The notes: a model not told the origin generated them from the letters alone. A DNA stretch of 64,000 bases from Tausonia pullulans (GCA_951802195.1 OX637626.1:62001-126000); one strand, 5' to 3'. Shown: positions 21,740 through 32,698, counted from the stretch's first letter. Numbers and translations are program-made.

Positions 21740-22827
21740 TTAAGGGCGCTTAGCGTCAACCGTCTCCGTTCCGCGCCCCGCAAGCTGCTTGAGCGCATCC
21801 TCCACCTCCGCCTGGTCCGCCTTCGAGTGCATCGCCTCGGCAACAGCCGGGCTCGGCGTGTGCTGCTGCTGCGTGGGGAGATGAGCCGAGATGGCGGTCG
21901 GGAGGTGGGACGTCACAGAGGCGGGGATGTAGGAAGCCGCTTGGGTGAAGACGTTACCGCTTGACAGACGACGAGCGCGAACGGCGTCAGTTGAGGGGAG
22001 CGAGAGGGGAGGAGACGGGGAGAAGGGGACAGAGCTCACGCCATGGTGACGATCCCGTCGTGGCCCTGCGTCTTGGTCTTGTCATCGAGCTGGTGACCGA
22101 GCGAAGTGAGCGTGCTCTGTTCGTTCGTTCGATCGATCGTGAGGAGGACGGGAGGCAATGCATGACGCGTCAGAGACGATAAGCTTCCGTAGACGCTCCC
22201 GTGCAGGAGACGAGACGACAACGACCCACCTGCACCTGGCTCGCAACGTTCGCAAGGGAAAACTGGCCCTGGGCAGCAGGAGCGGCGGGGACAGCGGTTT
22301 CGTCGACGGACTGTGATGATAGGGGATCATCAACTTGAGTATGGAGGAGGCAAGACCCCCCAGACGACCACTGACCTTGGTAGCGGTGCCGGCCTGAGCA
22401 GTCGAAGCGGCTCCAGAAGAGATAGCCTCGTCCGCCTTCTTCGAAGCAAAAGCGTAGGCGTCGGTGGCCTAGAGAAGACTGTCCAGCGTCAGCGAGAAGG
22501 TCTATCGTCAGCAGGAAGAAAGTGAGGCGGGCGACCGCACCTTCTTGAGGAGAGGATCAGCGAGCTCCTGGGCCTTAGCGATGTGAGGAGCGGCAAAGTC
22601 CTGAGCCTGCTTGACGTAGGGGGCGGCAGCCTGTATGGATGGACTGTCTGTGAATAGGCAGATCTCTTGGTGGAGAGAAGCAGGGACAATGGACGCACCT
22701 CTTGAGCCTTGCCGAGCGTCGTGTTCGAGCCAGGGGCAGAGCCCGAGGCAGCGAGCGAGTCAAGCGGAGCCTTGAGGTCCGGGGCGTTGGTAGGGGTGGC
22801 GGTGGAAGGGGCGGTCGGGGCGGACAT
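21740..22827 (-). CDS. Perilipin-like 11-mer amphipathic repeat protein
   Basis: A small protein of about 200 residues from six or seven exons. It starts MSAPTAPSTATPTNAPDLKA and then has four consecutive 11-residue units: AAPYVKQAQDF, AAPHIAKAQEL, ADPLLKKATDA, YAFASKKADEA. Such 11-mer amphipathic units coat lipid droplets in perilipins, and also occur in LEA and synuclein-like proteins. Downstream are FSLANVASQVQSTLTSLGHQ, NVFTQAASYIPASVTSHLPT, and a C-terminal AEVEDALKQLAGRGTETVDA. Donors are GTGCGT, GTCAGT and GTGGGT. No signal peptide or membrane segment is seen. The gene lies 670 bases from seipin on the same strand. A lipid-droplet role like that of the Rhodosporidium perilipin-family protein Ldp1 is plausible but unaligned; a stress-type LEA protein is the alternative. 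Confidence 0.7.
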
Positions 22828-23498
22828 GGTGAGAGATGAGGCAGATGATGGTGGTTGGAGGAGAACTGAGATGCGTCACGCGTGGGAAGAAGGTAAGATG
22901 GCGGGCTCGCCGGAAAAGGCCTCATTTTCCTGGAGCCGAGGCTCCTCCAAACACCACGTCACTCTTTAGGGGGAGAGCAATTCAGTCTACGGACGATCCA
23001 CATCTTCATTCCAACAGCTGCTGCCGGGTCTTCCGGATCCAGCCTCTTATCAGCCCTTTCCTCACCAGCTGTGTCCCCCTCTTCCCCTCCCCGAAGGGCG
23101 ACTACCCTCGAAAGAGAGCGCGCTGACGCATTCATCGCGAGAAGTGAATATTCTGGGCAAGCAAGGCCAGGATCGCTAGCTGGGATTCGGCATGGACGAG
23201 CATCCCGGTAGATGTTGTATTTGTGAAAGTGGGATGAAGGGTGGCGATGGTGGGTGTTATGGAGAGAGGAAGAACTAACAATGAGGCGGTTGAAGCTGCT
23301 ATATTTCCAACTCCAGCACCTTTGGCCCTGCCTGATGACCCATATGCAGGGCGTCTTTCTTTCGTGATTCTCTCTCATCGTACACATATCGACGTGTGGC
23401 CTCGGAGTGGCGTAGAGAACCATTCACTAGAAGATGGAGTAGAAAATAGACGACGAGCGAGAAGAGAGAAACACCAATGAGAGAGAAAAGCAAGAGTC
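22828..23498. other. Intergenic, seipin 3' side to 11-mer protein promoter
   Basis: About 670 bases holding the promoter of the 11-mer repeat protein and the 3' UTR of seipin. The minus-strand frame 22959-23423 has unstructured composition and no intron support, so I do not call it. Confidence 0.5.
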
Positions 23499-25165
23499 TT
23501 ACCGTGGAGGTTTAGTCGAAGAGGAGGAAGACGCCGAAGTCCGTGATATCGAGGGACCCCAAGATCGACGCGATAGCGTGGTTCCAGACTGTAGAGTCAG
23601 GGTTGGGTTGTCAGTCACTGCTCTCTATCCACTCCGTATAAAAGATCCGAACTCACCCCTCCAAGCAGGCTCCGATCATCCTCGTCCGCCTCTCGCTTGA
23701 TATCGACAGCTCGCTCCCCAGCAATTGTGTCCTCCCCGGATGACTCGGCGGCGTCCTCTTCCTCCTGTTTGACTTTCTCCCTCTCAGCCTCAGCAATCCT
23801 CAACCTCTCCCACTCCGCCTCCTCCGCGAACTCCAGTTCCTCCTCCTCGCGCTTGACTCGCTCGCCTGCACTCGAGTCGCCGCCGGCTTCTTCTCCTGTA
23901 ATCTCTGCCATGCCACGAGCAATGTCCGAGGCCCATGCTCCAGTGCGACCTCCCCTGTTGATGGCGACCCTAGGAGCGGCGGACTTGTCGGAGGGGGCGG
24001 CGGATGCGCTCGTGACAGCCTTGCTTGACGGGGGCGAGGCGGGCAAGAAGAGAAAGAAGACGACGGTGGAGAAGAAGAGAGTCGTGAGGAGGGAGACCGT
24101 CGTGGAGGCGATTAAGGAGAGGATTGGGTGGTACGCGAGAATGGCGCTGTCATGTGATTGAAGAATAGATCAGTCGAAGACCTCTGCCTGTCGCGACGTA
24201 GCTGCATAGCAGAGACCTACCGAACACCCGTAAGCCTGCCTTCAAACCGGATCCTACAACCAAGCGTGGCTACCTCGCGACCAAACTTGCGATTTCCCTC
24301 GATGTCGAGGCTCTTCCACAGATCTTCTCGGCCGACCCAGATCCGGGCGTGCTTAACGACCTCTTTGGGCTTCCAGCTCGGTGCGAGGACGACACCCTCG
24401 AGCATACGGAGCGAGATTGTCGCTCGCGGCTGGTAGAAGACGAGCGACAGCAGGGCCGAGGGCGAGAGAAGTGGTAGCGAGGGCGCGAGCGTTGGGTACG
24501 TCGCCGAGTGAAGCGAGGCGATAGGCTTATCTCCTGATGACTTTGAGGTCCCTTCGGCTGTCGGCAGGAGAGAAAGATGGATCATGAAGTTGCCTTTGAA
24601 CAGATCGAGAGATTAAATGGCAAAATAGGGGAAGAAATGCATCGTCTCAGCAAGGGATCTGCTGGCGACAGAGCGTAAGTGAGAGGGAGATCGTACCAAG
24701 CTCGCTGTTCGCCTTTGTCACAGGCAGAGTTAGGTCGATGTAGACATCGTACGCTTGGTTCTTCGTGAATGAGACCGAGGACGGGATCGTTACGAGTGAG
24801 TGAGGGGGTGAGTTGGGCGTGCTTGATGGAGGGAGAGTGAGGGCGATTAGCACGTGAAAGACGCGTCTTCGCGGGGAGACCAGCAAGATCACTCACCCAT
24901 AGTAGAGCTGGACGTTGCTGGACCAGGCGGTGACCCTCCCCCAGCTGAACCAGAAGATGCCATAGCCAGCGAGCGAGATAATGAGCGAGGCGAGGGCGAG
25001 AACGCCGAGAAGGGTGAGTTTCGCGAGGTTGACATGCGTCCGAGGCGAGGTCGCGACCTGGCGGGCGAAGGTGAGGGGGGAGAAGAGAAAGTCGATGAAT
25101 GATGAAGGGGGTGGAGGTGTGTAGCGCTCGTTGGGAGTCTTTCTGGAAGACACTGGTGGCGGCAT
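23499..25165 (-). CDS. FLD1: Seipin, lipid-droplet biogenesis protein
   Basis: ER oligomer that organises lipid-droplet formation. It starts MPPPVSSRKTPNERYTPPPP. The first membrane segment is LTLLGVLALASLIISLAGYG-IFWFSWG. The lumenal seipin domain has SFTKNQAYDVYIDLTLPVTK-ANSELG, then NFMIHLSLLPTAEG, LVFYQPRATISLRMLEGVVL, and HARIWVGREDLWKSLDIEGN-RKFG. The second membrane segment is SLIASTTVSLLTTLFFSTVV-FFLFL. The cytosolic tail is acidic and Lys/Glu-rich (KREEEELEFAEEAEWERLRI). A final short exon reads SGTTLSRRSWGPSISRTSAS and reaches TAA at 23499. Five or six exons. It diverges from the Ser/Pro-rich gene with a 246-base shared upstream region. The family is unmistakable from YDVYIDLTLP and the two-membrane-span layout. 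Confidence 0.93.
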
Positions 25166-25411
25166 GGCTTGGATGATGTTTGGGTGTGGTGGTCGTCAGT
25201 GGGAATTCATCCAGTTGAGGATAGTTCAATGGCCGTCGAGTCGTAATCTGCGAGGATCTATCACCCGTCCTCTTGCCTGTAGCCACCACCGTCAACTTCA
25301 ACCAGGGCCACAAGACTTGCTCTTCAGGCCATCTCAAACCTCACCGTACTTCACCGCACTTCCGGCCATCCGTGTCACACAATCGTCAAACACCGCTGCA
25401 CCCCTTCGACC
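25166..25411. promoter_or_regulatory. Shared upstream region of seipin and Ser/Pro-rich gene
   Basis: 246 bases between divergent start codons; both core promoters must lie here or within the 5' exons. No specific site was recognised. Confidence 0.5.
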
Positions 25412-27378
25412 ATGGCGTCTTCTTCCGACGACATCTGGTCCACGTCCTTCTCCGACCGGATCTCGGACGACTCTGACTCTGATTTTGACTCTAATCAAGA
25501 AGACGGTGATGCTGAGGGAGATAAAGGAGGGACGCGTGCTGTTAAGGGCGCGACGATGCGAGAGCAGCGTGAACTCGCCGAACTTGATCTTTCCGCCCGG
25601 GACGAAGGTAATCTCATTACCAAGAAGACGCCTTGGTTAGTTGACCGCAGTACGGGTCACTGCTGGACTGCATATATGCCGATCCGCGAGGCAACCCCAG
25701 CTGAGACCGCCACCATTCATGCTACAGGACCATCGCCAGCTCCAACGCTGCACTCCGCTCATCGAAAGACGTCGCCTCTTCCAGCGCTAGCTCCTCCTCT
25801 TCTGCAAGGTCGGTGGGTAGCCAGAGAAAGCCTCCGCTGGCGAACCCAGGCGCCTCCAAGCGTCGCACTGCCGTTTTCGGTACCACCAGTCCAACCCCAA
25901 CGCCGCCTACGTCTGCTCAGCAATTCTCCAGCAAGTCTTCTGAGGTGACCGCGTCATCTGTGTCGCGGGCGTCTCAGCGTCGGAAGGGGCTAGCAGAACC
26001 CTCAGGCAACATCGTCGATCATATTCTAGCGCTCTCCGACGAGACTCTCCGCTTCTCTTCCTTCTCCCAACCTGTTGCCCTTACTTCCTTCGAAGCTACT
26101 TTATCTTCTCCTGTTCTTCCTCCAACCTCGTTCTCCTCCTCTAAGCTGGTAGGGCCAAGACCCACATTGGCCTCTTTGTCCAACGCCTCAAACTCTCCAT
26201 CGCAGCCTCCTCGTCGGCTCTCAACGCGGATCCCGGTGCGCCCCACGCTGTCATCATCACAGTTCTCGTTGACAAGTACCGAGCCGGAATCTTTCAAGCC
26301 GCTTGTCGCGAAATCGCCAATGTCCATGCCGTTCTCGGGTGACAAGCCAAAGAATTGCAAGATCTCATTCCACCGAATTCGTACGTCGTTCAGACACATC
26401 TCCTTCTTCCAATCCTCGCCCGCGTTGACGTTTTCTTTCAAGCGCACAATGCGGCAGCTTCTCTGTCGTCGTACCCTATCCTCCAAGGCTTCGATCGCCA
26501 GGTCAAGACGCACCCGCCTCGCTCGAAGCGGCAAGCTGTCGAGCGCTCGTCTCCGTCGCCTGAACCTGCTTCCCGTGCGTCAGATAGGGAGGCATTGACT
26601 TCCGGCCCCTTTCCTTCAGTGACTTCCAGTGTTCTTCAGACCAGGCGCCCTCCAAGTCCAAGCCGGACCCGAAGGCAGGATCGACCTCAAAACAACCCCA
26701 AGCCCTCGTCAGTTTCCGAATCCAGGGCAACGGCAATGATATCGCAGTCTCAGGTCTGTTTCCTTTCCTGGGGTCTTCCCGGGGTTAGTTGTCGCTGAAT
26801 ACTACCTCCCAGGCAAAGCTTCCCAGTCCTCTCAGTCTTTCTGCCTATCGCGGCCAACCCTGGAAGCCTCTCGAACTCACCTCGACAACCCACAGACTGC
26901 GTCCCCCCCTTCTCCTCGCTCCATGGTACCGCAGCCTATTCATCAGCAGGCGGCACCCTCTCCCTACAATCACCCGGCGTTCGAGATCAACAAGCGCGCA
27001 CGGCCCGAGTCAGAGATCCTAGAGTGGTCAACCCTTTCGCTCTCTAAGAAGGCATGTCGTCGTGGTGGGCCACCCTTGATCGCCGCTTCGCTACCCTTGC
27101 CATCATTGGGCTGCCCTCCTTCCCGACGCTTCCGGCCAGGTTCACCTTCCGGATCGAGCCGGCCTTCGCACCTTGCAGACATCACTACCTGCGCGACCAG
27201 CAGCAGCGAGCCAAAGACCTACATCTCGGGCACGCAGAAGGTCACGCTTTGGGCGCCACCACTGCTTCCTCCTCGTCCTTCTTCGGCTCCTTCTTCCGCT
27301 TCCGCTTCTCTAGCTAGTGACATCTCTCCCTGCGCTGCTTCTCCGCCTTCTCTTCAATTTGTTGGCGCCGACGGGTAG
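25412..27378 (+). CDS. Hypothetical Ser/Pro-rich protein with a helical core
   Basis: The first exon reads MASSSDDIWSTSFSDRISDD and continues acidic to LSARDEG. After a Ser-rich exon (GNIVDHILALSDETLRFSSF), an intron ends at the TAG at 26149-26151 behind a long pyrimidine tract. It leads into a helical core: AKTHIGLFVQRLKLSIAASS, NADPGAPHAVIITVLVDKYR-AGIFQAACREIANVHAVLG, then LQDLIPPNSYVVQTHLLLPI-LARVDVFFQAHNAAASLSS. The rest is Ser/Pro/Arg-rich and disordered to the stop at 27378. A TGA at 26340-26342 falls in frame within the core. A 63-base intron (GTTCTC to TTCAG) would remove it and keep frame, but its donor is poor. No family recognised. Confidence 0.6.
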
Positions 27379-27849
27379 ATGCTTCAGGGGGGAATCCTCA
27401 TTGGTCGATGGCCTGTTCCTCTCGACCGTTAGCCTATGGTCGCTCATTGATGGTCTCCTCCAACAAGAGCGGTAATGATCAAGCAGACACGCACCTGGCC
27501 GACGAGTTCGAGCCCCATTTTTGGTGATGTGGCAGTTGGTGAGATTGTGTAATGCCTTGTCACCTCAAACATTGCTGAGCGTTGACGACTCTGACAGTTA
27601 TTCGCCTGACATCTCATCCATCTACAAGTACGGTCCCCTCTCTTGCTCTCTCTTCCGTTGAGTCCCCAGTTTTAGTGTCCTTGGTCCTTCATGCATGACT
27701 TAGCGACTCTCAGACAGCCCGACGTAAAATAAAGTATGCATGGGTCATCATCGACCGGGACGAAAAGCAAGAAGAGACGAAGCTCCTTGACGAAAACAGA
27801 CTACAAGCAAATAGGAAAGCAAGCTAGGTAGAAAGTATCAGAGGCGCCC
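27379..27849. other. Convergent intergenic region
   Basis: About 470 bases between convergent stop codons of the Ser/Pro-rich gene and FEN1. I see no gene or RNA structure here. Confidence 0.5.
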
Positions 27850-30179
27850 TCATTTCTTGCCCCTCTTCACGGGCTCCTTCTTGTCCTTCGCGTCGCCCTG
27901 TCGTCGGAGTCAAGGAATGTCAGCACATGTGACCCCAAAATTGCTGAAAGATCGCGAGCTCACTTTCCGCTTCGCCCCAGCCTTGCCCGCGGCGGCGGAC
28001 TTCTTGCCGGTGTCCTTGCTTGGGTCCTTTGGGAGGACCTTGAAGAACCCGTCGAGGCGACCTTGCTGCTTCTGAATGACGCCCTTCTGGAGCTTCTCGG
28101 CGCCCTTTCGGACTCGGTCCTCGCTGCGAGGGGAAGAGGAGATCAGCCAGAGCAGCTATGCAGCGAGGTGGGAGGCGACAGACCTGAAGCCCTTCTCGCG
28201 CACGAGGAAGTCGATCAGACCATCGACGTCGGGCGACTTCCACTCAAGCTGGATGGATTGGGATTTAGCGCCAGACCGAATCACGAGGAAATTCTCTCTC
28301 CCACCTCGATGTCCTCCGCCTTGATGACCTCCGGGTTCATGAAGAGCTCCTTCGCGCCCTCCCAATTCCAGTCGTCCGGGATGACGATCCCACCCCTTTT
28401 CTTGGCCGGCTTCTTCTTGGTTGCCGACTTTTTCTTCTTCACTGGCTCTGCAGCCTTTTTATTCTCCTTTTTCTTGGGCGAGTTTGACGACCCCGCCACC
28501 GGCTCCCCATCCGAACCGTACTGCTCGCCCTCACTCTCCATCTCGCTCTCCATTCCACTTTCCCCTTCGCTCTCCAGTACGACCTCAGGCTCCGAGTCTG
28601 AGTCTGATGCCAAGCCCTCCACCCCCTTCTCCTCCTCCTCGTCCTCCTCGGACAAAATGGCGGCCTGCTTAGCCCGGAAGTGAGCGACAACGGCCTCGAG
28701 CGAGCCATGCTCCTTGATGAGCTTAAGGCCCGTCGCCGGTCCGACGCCTTTGATGGGCTCAACATAGTCGCATCCGAGAAGGATGCAGAGGTCGATGAAC
28801 TGCGGCGTATGTGACGAAAATCAGCGGGAATGGCAGCTGAAGGACGATCGTTCCACGCTTTCTTCACCTGGCTCATTGTGAGACCCATCCCTTCGAGAAC
28901 CTTGTCAAGGTGGAACTCAGCGATGGGTGCTTTCTTGGCCTCAGAGAATGTCAAATGGCGGAGGAGGATTGGGGCGTTGAACGTCAGGGTGTCCATATCC
29001 TCCGAGCCGGCGCCGTAAACCTGGTTGATAAAAGTGGAAAGAATGAACAAGGGGGAATGGCAGAAGAAGAGGAGGAATCGGGAAAGCTCACCTTGCCACC
29101 GCGAGCGAGCTCAGCGCACTGGGCTTCGGCCTCGGAGGGAGCCTTAGTTGATGCGGAAGAATGAGCCAGTTTCATCAGCCGTTATAAATGTGGCATGGTG
29201 TTGAAGTGGCGCGCGTTCCCTCACTCACGATAACGCAAGGGATGCCCATAAGACTGAGGAGCTTCTGGCACTCGGCGTTTTGCTCTTTGGTGACCCGTAC
29301 CTGCCGGCGGTTAAGCTTGTCCACTTCTTCCACGGTACCTGTGGTCGGAGGGGAATAAGACGCGTCACGCGAGCTGAAGAGTTGAGGGACGACGCGTCGG
29401 TGGAGGCAGACTCGACAAACCAGTCTCCTTAGCCTCGGCCTCATCCGCCTTGGCCTCCTCGCGCTTGGCAAAACGCTTGCTGAGCTGTTTGAGCGTAAGA
29501 GAGTGAACGTTATCAGTCAGGGTTTTGGATGCCGATACAGTCACTCAATCGAGACTGGGAAGAAGAAGAGTGACGTGCCGTGCCCTTCTTCATGTCTGGC
29601 GGCTTGCCGTCAAAGACGTAACAAGGCTTGATGCCGTGGTCGACCATACGGATTGTCCGATAGAAGGTTCCCATGAGATGCGAGGTGACCTCGCCCTGGT
29701 CATTCATGAGCTGCTCGCCATCCTTCTGACGAACGGCGATGAGAAATCTAAGGGGAAAGGCGCGTGAAGGAGGTGGAGGATGCGTCAAACGCGTCACAGG
29801 AGACTGAAGTGGCACGTGTCGGGATTCTGGCGACCCACTGGTAGAGACTGGTAGGATTTTGAACCAGAACGAATGGTAAAAGAAGGTGGTGAGCAACGAC
29901 GCGACTGGACTTAAGCCGGACAAATATGGACCCCTTCTCACCTCATGGACGCATCGATGGCGACCTTGCGGCCGAACAAGGTCTTGATATCGTGCTCATT
30001 CAGGGCCTTGGGAGCTGCAAAGAGAAAAGCTCGTCAGATCGAGGACTCTATTCATGGCAATATGGGTTGAACTGACCGTGCTCCGAGAGGAGAGCCGTCA
30101 GACCTGTGGAAATGAGTCAGACTGCGTCGACAGACTGTCGACGGATTGCGACGAAGGGAGGACGACCTTTGATTCCCAT
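27850..30179 (-). CDS. RAD27: Flap endonuclease 1
   Basis: Structure-specific nuclease for Okazaki-fragment flaps and long-patch repair; nuclear. It starts [38 protein letters not shown] region: [33 protein letters not shown]. Arch: [21 protein letters not shown] region: [76 protein letters not shown]. The acidic metal ligands of the DASM, FDG, EAEAQC, SEDMDTL and GCDY motifs are present. The C-terminus has [14 protein letters not shown], the PCNA-interacting box, then a basic tail ending RGKK. Between [10 protein letters not shown] and [20 protein letters not shown] lies an extra stretch of about 95 residues, acidic then Lys-rich, absent from typical FEN1 (see findings). About ten exons. An ACGCGT site lies 92 bases upstream of the start. 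Confidence 0.95.
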
Positions 30180-30588
30180 GTTGGTTGATGTGGGATGGAG
30201 GGAGTGTGTAGGTGTGGTTGAAAGTAGTTGTTGCAGGCAAGGGATCGGGAGATCGAGAACGGGCGAGACGACGCGTCGGTGAACACCTGCGATTCCAGTC
30301 GCGTAACCCATCGACCGTCAGGCACCATTTCTATCGGAACTTATGGCAGGATAAATGCCCAATTCTTATCAGCACGATTGTCCCATTCAATAGCAAGCCT
30401 TCTTTATTGGAGGGGTTCAGCATCACAACAGCCTCCACGTAACTGCGGCCTGATTCGTCTCGCCTTGCTTGGCTGACGTGCAGCGAGGCGACCATGACTG
30501 CAACGACCATCGATAGCTCCCATTTCACCCACTTTATCTCTCGCGCTACTCGCCCCTCTCTCCATTCCCTCGATACATAGACACCACC
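30180..30588. promoter_or_regulatory. Divergent promoter region of RAD27 and UBC12
   Basis: 409 bases between divergent start codons. It contains the palindrome CGACGCGTCG around 30271-30276, an MCB-type site (ACGCGT), close to the RAD27 start. Confidence 0.55.
30271..30276. promoter_or_regulatory. ACGCGT (MCB-type) site upstream of RAD27
   Basis: ACGCGT is the MluI cell-cycle box bound by MBF in ascomycete yeasts, where RAD27 is G1/S-regulated. Here it is 92 bases upstream of the RAD27 ATG in a 10-base palindrome. Caution: the hexamer also occurs in several introns of this GC-rich window, so chance is possible. Confidence 0.4.
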
Positions 30589-31960
30589 ATGAAGGTTCGC
30601 GATCATTTCGCGTTCGCTCCGCGCCTCTTACGCCCCCTACACCCCCGCTGACTCACACGCGCTCTCCGGACCTGGCCCCGCTCTCATTTACTCGCTTTGT
30701 CGCCCACTTCTCTCTCTTAGATCTGGTCTATGAAGAAGGACGATCAGGCGGCGGCCAAGAAGAAGCCTAAGGTGAACGCCGCCCAGCTCCGGGTCCAGAA
30801 GGGTCCGTCGTACTCGTCCGCTCCCCCTCCACCGACGCTCGCCTCGGTAGACTGACAGCGATATTCTCCGGCCCTCTCGCCCCTCAAATAGATATCACGG
30901 AGCTCGACCTTCCGTCAAACATCAAGACCATTTTCCCCAATCCCGCAGACATCCTCAACTTTGAGCTCACCATCGACCCGGACGAGGGTCAGTCCTGACG
31001 GCGCAGACCGGTTCCTCCGGGCCTCGCGTGCCCTTTTATCGCGCCAAACCACTCCTTCGTTTTCCTAAACGGGACGTTGCTGTATGATGAGCGACCTGGG
31101 TCTCAAGTAAACCCTCGTCTCGTCTGTCTATGCGCTCTCGTGCCTGGCTCAGGCGCGAGTCGTCATCCTCCGTCGCGTCTCCGTGCCTCCCTTTGCCCAG
31201 TCTTCCTCGACTTCACTGACTTCCTGGTCCTCGCTCTCGGTTGAAGGCATGTATAAGGGCGGACACTTCAAGTTCACTTTTGCCATCTCCTCCAACTATC
31301 CGCACGAGGCCCCGAAAGTCCGATGCACGCAGAAGGTCTGTCTCGTCGCGCATCTCGGACCCACCGATACGCGGTCGTGCTCTACGGAGGCTGAAGGGGA
31401 TTGCCTTGTTCGCCAGATCTACCATCCCAACATCGACCTTGAGGGTGCCGTTTGCTTGAACCTGGTACGTCGGCCATGTCATTGCGCATTTCAGGGCTGC
31501 GCATCCTCGCTGACGCCTTTCCGTCTCTGAAACTGTCGCCCCTCTAGCTGGTAAGGCGATTCCTTCGTGGCATGCCTTGCTTCATCGGTGTGCTTCTGAG
31601 CCTGTTTCGTGTTGGTGTGTTGTAGCGAGAGGATTGGAAGCCGGTGCTCAACCTCAACGCCATCATGGTCCGTTCTTCTCTGCCACCTCTACCGTCTTGC
31701 CTCGTCACTGACTTGCTCTCTTTCCCAGATCGGACTCCAATATCTCTTTCTTGAGCCCAACGCCGACGACCCGCTGAACAAGGGTATGCCATTGGTCGCT
31801 TGCCCGAGACCTAGGCGCTCTCTTGCCTGACCCTGACCGCCCCATCCTCCTAGACGCTGCCAAAGAGCTCCGTTTCAACCGAGAACAATTCGCGCAGAAC
31901 GTCAAGATCGCCATGGCTGGCCGGAGCGTCCGCGGTGAGTCGTTCGAACGGGTCATCTGA
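30589..31960 (+). CDS. UBC12: NEDD8-conjugating enzyme E2
   Basis: Transfers NEDD8/Rub1 to cullins. The first exon is only ATG AAG. It continues IWSMKKDDQAAAKKKPKVNA-AQLRVQK, the N-terminal extension that docks the NEDD8 E1. Then come DITELDLPSNIKTIFPNPAD-ILNFELTIDPDE, GMYKGGHFKFTFAISSNYPH-EAPKVRCTQK, and IYHPNIDLEGAVCLNL(L) with the catalytic Cys. LREDWKPVLNLNAIM, IGLQYLFLEPNADDPLNK and AAKELRFNREQFAQNVKIAM follow, ending SFERVI-stop. Seven or eight exons, some of about 30 bases. The full family length is preserved and the REDWKPVLN and ADDPLN motifs are diagnostic. Confidence 0.95.
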
Positions 31961-32453
31961 AGGAAGAGGATGTCTCGCGGGCGGCCGGAGGTGGTAGTAG
32001 GACAAGTCACCAAAGGGAATCATCGTTGCTTTCTATTACACATGGTTCTTTATGATAAACGATTACGTTCTCGCATCCGGGACCATTGCCTTCAGGACGC
32101 CTCTTCGTTTGGTGGTACTTGAAAGACAAACGAGCATGTCGAATCGTCCCCCGCCTTACCGTCAGACTCTGCTCAGAAGTGTGCACTTGTTCGAAGCCTC
32201 AAGTGGTCACATCGTCGAAAAGAGCTTGTAGGCGCACCTGATAATAATCCGATGAGAGAGAAAGTGGCGAAGTACAGAAGGGAACAAGTTAGCAAAGCGA
32301 GATGAAGGGGTTGGCTGGCCAGTGGAACGGTGGAGATACATGAAATGGCCAATGTTCATCCCCAAATCTGGGACAAGAGGGAAAACAATCGCAATATAGA
32401 GTGTTGATTGTGACGCCACAGCCTGGTGGCCGAAGGAAGGGTAAAAAAGCTTT
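31961..32453. other. Intergenic after UBC12
   Basis: About 490 bases without a convincing gene, between the UBC12 stop and tRNA-Arg. It is locally A-rich near the tRNA, and includes AAAAAAGC just downstream of the tRNA 3' side (a T run on the tRNA strand), consistent with a polymerase III terminator. Confidence 0.5.
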
Positions 32454-32527
32454 AGACCAACGTGGGACTTGAACCCACAATCTCCTGATTCGTAGTCAGA
32501 CGCGATAACCAATTTTGCCAGTCGGCC
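32454..32527 (-). tRNA. tRNA-Arg (ACG)
   Basis: On the minus strand the acceptor stem is GGCCGAC/GTTGGTC (with G-U pairs). The anticodon stem TCTGA/TCAGG encloses the loop CTACGAA, giving anticodon ACG (read ICG). The T arm is GTGGG-TTCAAGT-CCCAC. The discriminator is T. The D stem has one apparent mismatch. No intron. Repeat copies lie 60-500 bases away on its 5' side. Confidence 0.92.
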
Positions 32528-32586
32528 CTGGAAGGATAAAAAAGCAGGCCAGTGTACATCTTATGTAGCCAAATTTAAATGTGTAA

Positions 32587-32653
32587 CCACCATCCCGGTG
32601 GTTCGACCAACCCCCTTTCGGCCAACCACCATCCCCGGTGGTTCGACCAACCC
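32587..32653. repeat. Short tandem direct repeat with inner hairpin
   Basis: CCACCATCCCGGTGGTTCG plus ACCAACCC (32587-32613) recurs as CCACCATCCCCGGTGGTTCG plus ACCAACCC (32626-32653). Each unit is self-complementary (ACCACC...GGTGGT, then GGTTCGACC with the flanking GGT), so each could form a small hairpin. It lies about 60 bases upstream of tRNA-Arg. Confidence 0.7.
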
Positions 32654-32698
32654 TCTTCCCACGGCGCCTCGCCCGACGTTCTCGCGCTCGGTCATGTC

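Noticed and set aside
22959-23423. Minus-strand 154-residue frame between the 11-mer protein gene and seipin
   Set aside because: No motif, no signal or membrane segment, and it lies where promoter and 3' UTR are expected.
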